Shown here: in pieces, positions 59,529 to 64,000 of the stretch
How positions within the stretch are numbered: position 1 is the first letter of the stretch
Layout of the letters: every line of letters starts with the position of its first letter
Assembly: GCA_041687435.1 (NCBI GenBank)
Contig: JAWLBX010000019.1
Coordinates: 1 to 64,000, forward strand
Length of the DNA: 64,000 bases
Origin: JACKII01 sp041687435
GTDB taxonomy: Bacteria; Pseudomonadota; Alphaproteobacteria; Bin95
Reading direction: 5' to 3'
The notes under the pieces: model-generated
What the model was told of the DNA's origin: nothing
Database searches by the model: none
What the model saw: only the letters and a program-made list of their open reading frames with translations
Program-made: the position numbers and the translations under genes

Positions 59529-60038
59529 TAACAATCGCAGGCCGATAATCATGGCCGCGGTCCCCGCCTCAACCTTAAGCCCATGGCGCGCAACGAAAAA
59601 CTGGTAGGAAAAGACCCACACGACACAGGCAAAAAAGACAATCCCGCCAATGGCATCCGGGATAACATTAATGGCCTGCAGTACTACAATAGCGGTCAAC
59701 GCCCCGTCCTCCAGGACGCTGCACCAGTTCGATGCCGCAATGTAGCGGCAATATTCCTGGGTACGGTCGATGAGAGGGACGACCTCCAACATCACGACCG
59801 GGAACAACAACCAGCCAACTACGAACAGCGCGACTTCCGCCAGCAGGCCGAGCATGCCGGGCGATGATTCGGCGCCGAAAAAAATCGTCACCAGCATGAG
59901 CGGCAACGAAATCAGCGCCGCCTGAAAACTATACCAGAATGCGGCCTGGGTGTTCGCAATCTCCTTGATTGCGTCGGGCTCCCGCTTCGCGAGGCGGAAC
60001 GCGACAGAGAGATGATCCTGGATTGTCGCTGCCGCCAC
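59484..60038 (-). CDS. YIP1-like integral membrane protein
   Basis: 184 residues with five hydrophobic segments (FQAALISLPLMLVTIFFG, GLLAEVALFVVGWLLFPVVMLE, GALTAIVVLQAINVIPDAI, GGIVFFACVVWVFSYQFFVA, IIGLRLLLSLVLFAVQSIIG), a pattern like small YIP1-family proteins. A GTG start at 60038 follows GGAGAATTCGGC. It lies 17 bases after dapE, so it belongs to the dapD-dapE operon, but no link to lysine synthesis is evident. Its end overlaps truA by 45 bases. Confidence 0.65.
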   Translation of the reverse strand: MAAATIQDHLSVAFRLAKREPDAIKEIANTQAAFWYSFQAALISLPLMLVTIFFGAESSPGMLGLLAEVALFVVGWLLFPVVMLEVVPLIDRTQEYCRYIAASNWCSVLEDGALTAIVVLQAINVIPDAIGGIVFFACVVWVFSYQFFVARHGLKVEAGTAAMIIGLRLLLSLVLFAVQSIIGG

Positions 60039-60055
60039 GCCGAATTCTCCTAATT

Positions 60056-61207
60056 CTATTTAAACCAAGTATCGAGAAATCGCCGGTATACCCTTGTCAA
60101 CGCTTCCAATTCATCGAGTCTGACTTGTTCATCAACCTTGTGTGCCCACGCGCTGATCAAACCGAACTCGATCACCGGACAGTAGTCTTTGATGAACCGT
60201 GCATCCGACGTGCCGCCGGTGGTGGAAAGATCCGGGTCGCGATTGGTCTCCGCCTTGGCCGCGGCTGCCATCAGGTCCGACAGCGTGCCCGGCGGGGTTA
60301 GGAAGCTCTCGCCGCTGACGGCCACCTGCAAATCGTAAGGATAACCAACCCGGTCAAGTCGCTCGTGAATCCAGGATTCCACATCAGCCGATGTGTGCAA
60401 ATCATTGAACCGCACATTGAAATTGGCTTTCGCCGCAGCCGGAATCAGGTTGGTGGTCGGATTGCCGACATCGACACTGGTCAACTGTAGCGAGGTAGGC
60501 TGAAAATGGTCGGAGCCTTCGTCCAGCGGCTCCGCGATGATCTCGTTCAACATGCGCACCAGCGGGTGAACCGGATTGCGCGCCTGCGCCGGGTACGCGA
60601 CATGCCCCTGCACCCCTTCCACCCGCAGAATGCCGGAGAGCGAGCCGCGGCGGCCGATCTTCAACATCTCGCCGAGATGGTTGGGGTTTGTCGGCTCTCC
60701 GACAATGCAGGCGCCCAACGCCTCGCCGCGATCCGCCAGCTTGGCCAGCATCCGCTTGGTACCGTTGTGCGCCGGCCCTTCCTCGTCGCCGGTGATGAGG
60801 AAGGCGATGGAGCCATTTTTCGGCGGCCCCTTCTCATCCAGATAGCGCCCGACCGCGGCGACAAAGGCGGCAATCGCGCCTTTCATATCCACCGCCCCGC
60901 GCCCGATCATCACTTCGCCGACGATATCCGCGGCGAAGGGCGGATGGCTCCAGTCGTCCGAATTGCCCGGCGGCACCACATCCGTATGGCCAGCAAAGCA
61001 AAGCGGCGCGCCGTCAGTTCCAAGCCGGGCATAGAGGTTATCCACATCCGGCGTGCCCGGCGTCGTGAACGGCATGCGCTCACAGGCGAAACCCATCGGC
61101 TTTAGCGCCTCTTCCAGCACGCCGAGCGCCCCCTTATCGACGGGGGTGACGCTCGGGCAGCGGATCAGCGCCTGCAGCAGCGTCACCGGATCGGTTGGAT
61201 AGGCCAT
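60056..61207 (-). CDS. dapE: succinyl-diaminopimelate desuccinylase
   Basis: 383 residues, M20 metallopeptidase fold with two zinc ions. The ligands are in FAGHTDVVPPG (His, Asp), GAVDMKGAIAAF (Asp) and ITGDEEGPAHNG (catalytic Glu-Glu). It hydrolyses N-succinyl-LL-diaminopimelate in the lysine/meso-diaminopimelate pathway. The lid/dimerisation domain contains RVEGVQGHVAYP. It is 18 bases downstream of dapD on the same strand. Confidence 0.97.
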   Translation of the reverse strand: MAYPTDPVTLLQALIRCPSVTPVDKGALGVLEEALKPMGFACERMPFTTPGTPDVDNLYARLGTDGAPLCFAGHTDVVPPGNSDDWSHPPFAADIVGEVMIGRGAVDMKGAIAAFVAAVGRYLDEKGPPKNGSIAFLITGDEEGPAHNGTKRMLAKLADRGEALGACIVGEPTNPNHLGEMLKIGRRGSLSGILRVEGVQGHVAYPAQARNPVHPLVRMLNEIIAEPLDEGSDHFQPTSLQLTSVDVGNPTTNLIPAAAKANFNVRFNDLHTSADVESWIHERLDRVGYPYDLQVAVSGESFLTPPGTLSDLMAAAAKAETNRDPDLSTTGGTSDARFIKDYCPVIEFGLISAWAHKVDEQVRLDELEALTRVYRRFLDTWFK

Positions 61208-61225
61208 GCGAACGGGCCTCCCGCC

Positions 61226-62059
61226 TTAATCGCGCAGCAGGTCGTTGATCGAGGTTTTCGCGCGGGTCTGCTCGTCCACGGTCTTGACGATCACGGCACA
61301 GTAGAGGCTTGGCCTGTCGGGCCCGCCCGGCAGCGTGCCCGGCACGACTACAGCATAGGGCGGTACCGTACCGATATGCATCTCACCGGTCTGACGGTCC
61401 AGCACCTTGGTGGAAGCGCCGATGAACACCCCCATGGAGAGCACGGCGCCCTCGCGAATGATCACGCCCTCGGCCACTTCGGAACGGGCGCCGACGAAGC
61501 AGTTGTCCTCGATAATCACCGGTTCCGCCTGCAACGGCTCCAGCACGCCGCCGATGCCTACACCGCCAGAAAGGTGGCAGTTGGCGCCGATCTGGGCACA
61601 GGAGCCGACGGTCGCCCAGGTATCTACCATCGTGTTTTCGCCGACATAGGCGCCGACATTGACGAAGGACGGCATCAGCACCGCACCCTTGGCAATGAAG
61701 GCGGAATGGCGCACGACGGCGCCGGGCACCGCGCGGAAACCGGCGGCGGCGAATTCTGCCTGGCCCCAGTTGTCGAACTTGCTCGGAACCTTGTCGAACC
61801 ATGCGGCATTGCCGGGACCACCCGGAATCGGCGCGGAATCGTTCAGGCGGAACGACAAAAGCACCGCTTTCTTGCACCACTGCCGCACTTCCCACTCGCC
61901 GCCGATCTTCTCCGCGACGCGGACCTTGCCGCTATCCATCGCATTCAGCGCCTCGTTCACCGCCTCCCGCACCGGGCCCTGGGTCTTGGCAGAGATATCG
62001 GCGCGGTCTTCCCACGCCTGGTCAATGGTTTGAGCGAGATCGGCGAACGAGCCAGCCAT
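61226..62059 (-). CDS. dapD: 2,3,4,5-tetrahydropyridine-2,6-dicarboxylate N-succinyltransferase
   Basis: 277 residues. The helical N-terminal domain begins AGSFADLAQTIDQAWEDR. The hexapeptide-repeat left-handed beta helix follows (SAFIAKGAVLMPSFVNVGAY, VDTWATVGSCAQIGANCHLS), with VGARSEVAEGVIIREGAVLS and a C-terminal TKTSINDLLRD-like tail. It transfers a succinyl group from succinyl-CoA, the step before DapC and DapE. The ATG at 62059 has AGAGGA upstream; the longer open frame to 62128 adds unrelated residues. Confidence 0.97.
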   Translation of the reverse strand: MAGSFADLAQTIDQAWEDRADISAKTQGPVREAVNEALNAMDSGKVRVAEKIGGEWEVRQWCKKAVLLSFRLNDSAPIPGGPGNAAWFDKVPSKFDNWGQAEFAAAGFRAVPGAVVRHSAFIAKGAVLMPSFVNVGAYVGENTMVDTWATVGSCAQIGANCHLSGGVGIGGVLEPLQAEPVIIEDNCFVGARSEVAEGVIIREGAVLSMGVFIGASTKVLDRQTGEMHIGTVPPYAVVVPGTLPGGPDRPSLYCAVIVKTVDEQTRAKTSINDLLRD

Positions 62060-62309
62060 GGCAGCGGAATCCTCTGTCGAAATGGGGTTTACACGGTGTT
62101 GCGACGGACCTTGGCGGAGCGGCCTCACCCTGTCAACGGGATGCAGCAGCGCATGGCTGGCTTGAACCGTTCAATCCTAAACCATTCACACCCAACTCAT
62201 AAAATTCACATATGCGTCAAAAATATCATAATAAAATTTTGATTTTTCAAATATATAATATATATCCTCAAGTAATGAGGTTGTGTTTTGCTTGAAAGGT
62301 ATGCAAACT
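62060..62309. promoter_or_regulatory. AT-rich divergent promoter region between dapD and the TorF-like gene
   Basis: A 250-base gap whose right half (62200-62290) is strikingly AT-rich within a high-GC region. TTGATT (62239-62244) and TATATC (62261-62266), 16 bases apart, are a candidate promoter for the TorF-like gene. A small hairpin CCTCA/TGAGG (62266-62270 / 62276-62280) lies just downstream. No regulator site was recognised. Confidence 0.45.
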
Positions 62310-63083
62310 ATGGTCAAAATTACACCAATTGCTCGTTTTATGGGCACTTCGGCGCTGGCTGCCATTATCGCGCTGCCAATCGCTGTAACGGGGCAGAATG
62401 CCGCCGCGGCGGACGATTGGCCAGAGATCCCGGGCGAGCTTTCCGCGAACGTCGCACTGACCACTGATTACCGCTTCCGCGGCATCACCCAGAGCGATGA
62501 GAACCCGGCAATTCAGGGCGGTTTCGACTACAGCATCGGCCTGACAGAAATGTTCGGCCTCTATGCCGGAATCTGGGCGTCCAATGTCGATTTTCAGGAT
62601 GGCGATCAGGCCCAAGTCGAGATCGACTATTATGGCGGTGTCACTGCCGAGTATGAGGGCATCGGCATCGATGTTGGCCTGATCTACTACACATATCCGG
62701 GTGCCTCTTCCGGCCTGAATTACGATTATGTCGAGGGTATGATTGCGCTGAGTTACAGCCCGATCGAGGCGGTGACTTTGGGCGTCGGCTACAATTACTC
62801 GCCGGACTACTTCGGTTCCAGTGGTGATTTCCACTACCCAAATGCCTCTGCCGAGTACACACCGGAACTGGGCCTGCCCCTGCCGCTCACCTTTTCCGCA
62901 ACCTATGGCTACAACATCATCGATGACGAGGCGGCGTTCGGCACGCGCGACTACCAGGATTGGTCGGCCGGCATTGCCACCAGTTACAAATTCATCGAGC
63001 TGAAGTTGCAGTATATCGACAACGATCTGGGCGGTTCGATCGGCGACCCCACGGCCGTGTTCACGGTCAGCGCCAGCTTCTAA
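62310..63083 (+). CDS. TorF-family outer-membrane protein
   Basis: 257 residues. The signal peptide (GTSALAAIIALPIAVTGQ) ends before AAAADDWPE. The mature part shows the TorF/Gcw_chp pattern (LSANVALTTDYRFRGITQSDENPAIQGGFDY), with repeated amphipathic strands rich in Tyr and Gly, and a terminal Phe (FTVSASF), a usual outer-membrane insertion signal. Substrate unknown. The ATG at 62310 is chosen because AAAGGT lies 9 bases before it; ATG 62301 is an alternative. Confidence 0.85.
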   Translation: MVKITPIARFMGTSALAAIIALPIAVTGQNAAAADDWPEIPGELSANVALTTDYRFRGITQSDENPAIQGGFDYSIGLTEMFGLYAGIWASNVDFQDGDQAQVEIDYYGGVTAEYEGIGIDVGLIYYTYPGASSGLNYDYVEGMIALSYSPIEAVTLGVGYNYSPDYFGSSGDFHYPNASAEYTPELGLPLPLTFSATYGYNIIDDEAAFGTRDYQDWSAGIATSYKFIELKLQYIDNDLGGSIGDPTAVFTVSASF

Positions 63084-63147
63084 CGCGATGGTATGGCGGA
63101 AAGGCGCCGCTCCGCCCCCGGGCGGTAGCCACCGCGATACCAGGACC

Positions 63148-63187
63148 AAGGCCCCTGCCCGCCCTGATCGGGATGTGCAGGGGCCTT
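63148..63187. terminator. strong bidirectional hairpin between convergent genes
   Basis: AAGGCCCCTGC (63148-63158) and GCAGGGGCCTT (63177-63187) form a perfect 11-bp stem with an 18-base loop. It lies between the ends of the TorF-like gene and the convergent HAD gene. No long T-run follows on either strand, so it may block RNA polymerase or stabilise the 3' ends of both mRNAs. Confidence 0.65.
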
Positions 63188-63226
63188 AGCCGGCTTTCCT
63201 TTCGCCCTCTCGGGCTGACCTGGTGC

Positions 63227-63916
63227 CTATCGTACGTTCCCTGCCGCTTCGAGCCAGCGGGTGAGATCATCTGCGATATAGTGTATATGATCGCAGGCCG
63301 GTGTAGGGCCGGCATTGGCGCGTTCGTTTTCCACCCAAACCGTGGTCATGCCAATCTGCGCAGCAGGCGCCAGGTTGCGAGCCATATCCTCAAAGAAGAT
63401 CGACCGTTCCGGCCTGACGCCCGTTGCCCTCAGAAAATGGTCATAGGCCGGCATCTGCGGCTTGGGAATGTAGTCGGCAGCGGCAACGTCAAACACCACG
63501 TCGAAATGATGGCTGACACCCAGCCGATCCATCACATCGATGGCGTATTTCACCGTTGCGTTGGTGAACACCACCTTGCGCCCCGGCAGAGACGCGATCG
63601 CCCTGTCCAGGGATGGTTCAGGCTGGATCTGGTCGAGGTCGAGATCATGGACAAATTCCAGGAATTCGTCCGGTTTCATGCCCCGCTCCATCATCAGGCC
63701 GCGCAGGGTGGTGCCGTGATCGGCGCTCCATTGCGCCCGCAACCGCTGGGCTTCGTCGCGCGAAACACGCAGCGTCTGCTCGATATAAAGCGCCATTTTC
63801 TCCCCCATCGCGGGGAACAGGTCGTATTTGCGGGAGCAATAGAGGGTATTATCAAGATCGAACACCCAGCAATCGACATGATCGAGTTCGCCGGGTTCCG
63901 GATGGTTGCGGCGCAT
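63227..63916 (-). CDS. HAD-superfamily phosphatase, pyrimidine 5'-nucleotidase type
   Basis: 229 residues. HAD motif I is VFDLDNTLY (nucleophile Asp and acid/base Asp), motif II is VFTNAT, the Lys of motif III lies in YIPKPQMPAYDHF, and motif IV is IFFEDMARNL. The helical cap resembles SDT1/Phm8-type pyrimidine 5'-nucleotidases. It dephosphorylates a small metabolite, probably a nucleoside monophosphate. The ATG at 63916 precedes RRNHPEPGEL; the open frame extends further upstream to 63997 without conserved residues. Bases 63917-64000 hold nothing else I can support. Confidence 0.85.
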   Translation of the reverse strand: MRRNHPEPGELDHVDCWVFDLDNTLYCSRKYDLFPAMGEKMALYIEQTLRVSRDEAQRLRAQWSADHGTTLRGLMMERGMKPDEFLEFVHDLDLDQIQPEPSLDRAIASLPGRKVVFTNATVKYAIDVMDRLGVSHHFDVVFDVAAADYIPKPQMPAYDHFLRATGVRPERSIFFEDMARNLAPAAQIGMTTVWVENERANAGPTPACDHIHYIADDLTRWLEAAGNVR

Positions 63917-64000
63917 GGAACGGAACCTCAATTGGCATCGATCCGCCTTCAATAACGGAAATTGCCGCCAGTGGCCAGCGGTCCCTCCAGCAACCAAAAG

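Noticed and set aside
1..64000. CRISPR array, prophage, integron or toxin-antitoxin pair
   Set aside because: No spaced direct repeats, phage structural genes, integrase or attC sites, and no small two-gene toxin pairs were seen on either strand.

Overview
The window is high-GC, gene-dense chromosomal DNA that reads as Alphaproteobacteria, probably Rhodospirillales in the broad sense. This rests on the housekeeping order def-fmt-truA next to a dapD-dapE block, a lone rpsD, an alphaproteobacterial-looking infA, a fused cysNC, and many acyl-CoA and dicarboxylate enzymes. The placement is an inference; no 16S gene is present. I see no tRNA or rRNA gene, CRISPR array, prophage or replication origin. 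The only mobile trace is the last 31 codons of an IS5-type transposase at the left edge.

Layout. 1-8.9 kb: IS remnant, GFA-family protein, an acetolactate-synthase-like TPP enzyme, a Lon-like protease, a class III CoA-transferase, a PBP4-type D-Ala-D-Ala carboxypeptidase and, divergent from it, a peroxiredoxin-fold/2OG-Fe(II) oxygenase fusion. 8.9-15.4 kb: an orphan peptide-type ABC binding protein, a CYTH protein, then a glyoxylate/glycolate group (malate synthase A, IclR regulator, glcF) and a methylmalonyl-CoA-epimerase-like protein. 15.4-24.3 kb: DMT transporter, quinone oxidoreductase, a fused flavoprotein-SelD, aminotransferase, a small gamma-glutamyltransferase-like lipoprotein, a BepA-like M48 protease and a DsbA-like protein. 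24.4-39.8 kb: mostly catabolic and acyl-CoA genes (GMC oxidoreductase, MaoC hydratase, LLM flavin enzyme, 3-hydroxyacyl-CoA dehydrogenase, Gfo/Idh, Baeyer-Villiger monooxygenase, two-subunit TPP decarboxylase, crotonase, methylmalonyl-CoA mutase small subunit), with rpsD and a TM2 protein among them. 39.9-47.0 kb: a seven-gene minus-strand exopolysaccharide operon, preceded on the same strand by cysD-cysNC. 50.3-57.2 kb: infA, an isopenicillin-N-synthase-like oxygenase, a Crp/Fnr regulator, a phnM/PhnZ-like pair, a selenoprotein and rmuC. 57.2-63.9 kb: def-fmt-truA, then the opposed dapD-dapE operon, a TorF-type outer-membrane protein and a HAD phosphatase.

Most interesting result. At 54897-56117 a GrdB/PrdB-family gene is interrupted by one in-frame TGA (55356-55358). 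The protein reads on in the same frame with the family's CTR-type motif, giving U-P-N-C. The TGA is the first codon of a near-ideal bacterial SECIS hairpin (7-bp stem starting at the TGA, 7-nt bulge, 6-bp stem, 5-nt loop with G at the second position). The window also encodes SelD, the selenophosphate donor enzyme. I therefore read the locus as one 406-residue selenoprotein, not two ORFs or a pseudogene. It lies directly downstream of phnM and a PhnZ-like HD-domain oxygenase with no other C-P lyase genes, which is an unusual neighbourhood for this family.

Other points: a perfect FNR/FixK-type palindrome before the oxygen-dependent Baeyer-Villiger monooxygenase; two divergent gene pairs whose start codons overlap in a CATG; a GTTAAC-N4-GTTAAC element before the polysaccharide operon; mutA without mutB; and a PAPS-forming sulfate activation operon next to the polysaccharide genes.
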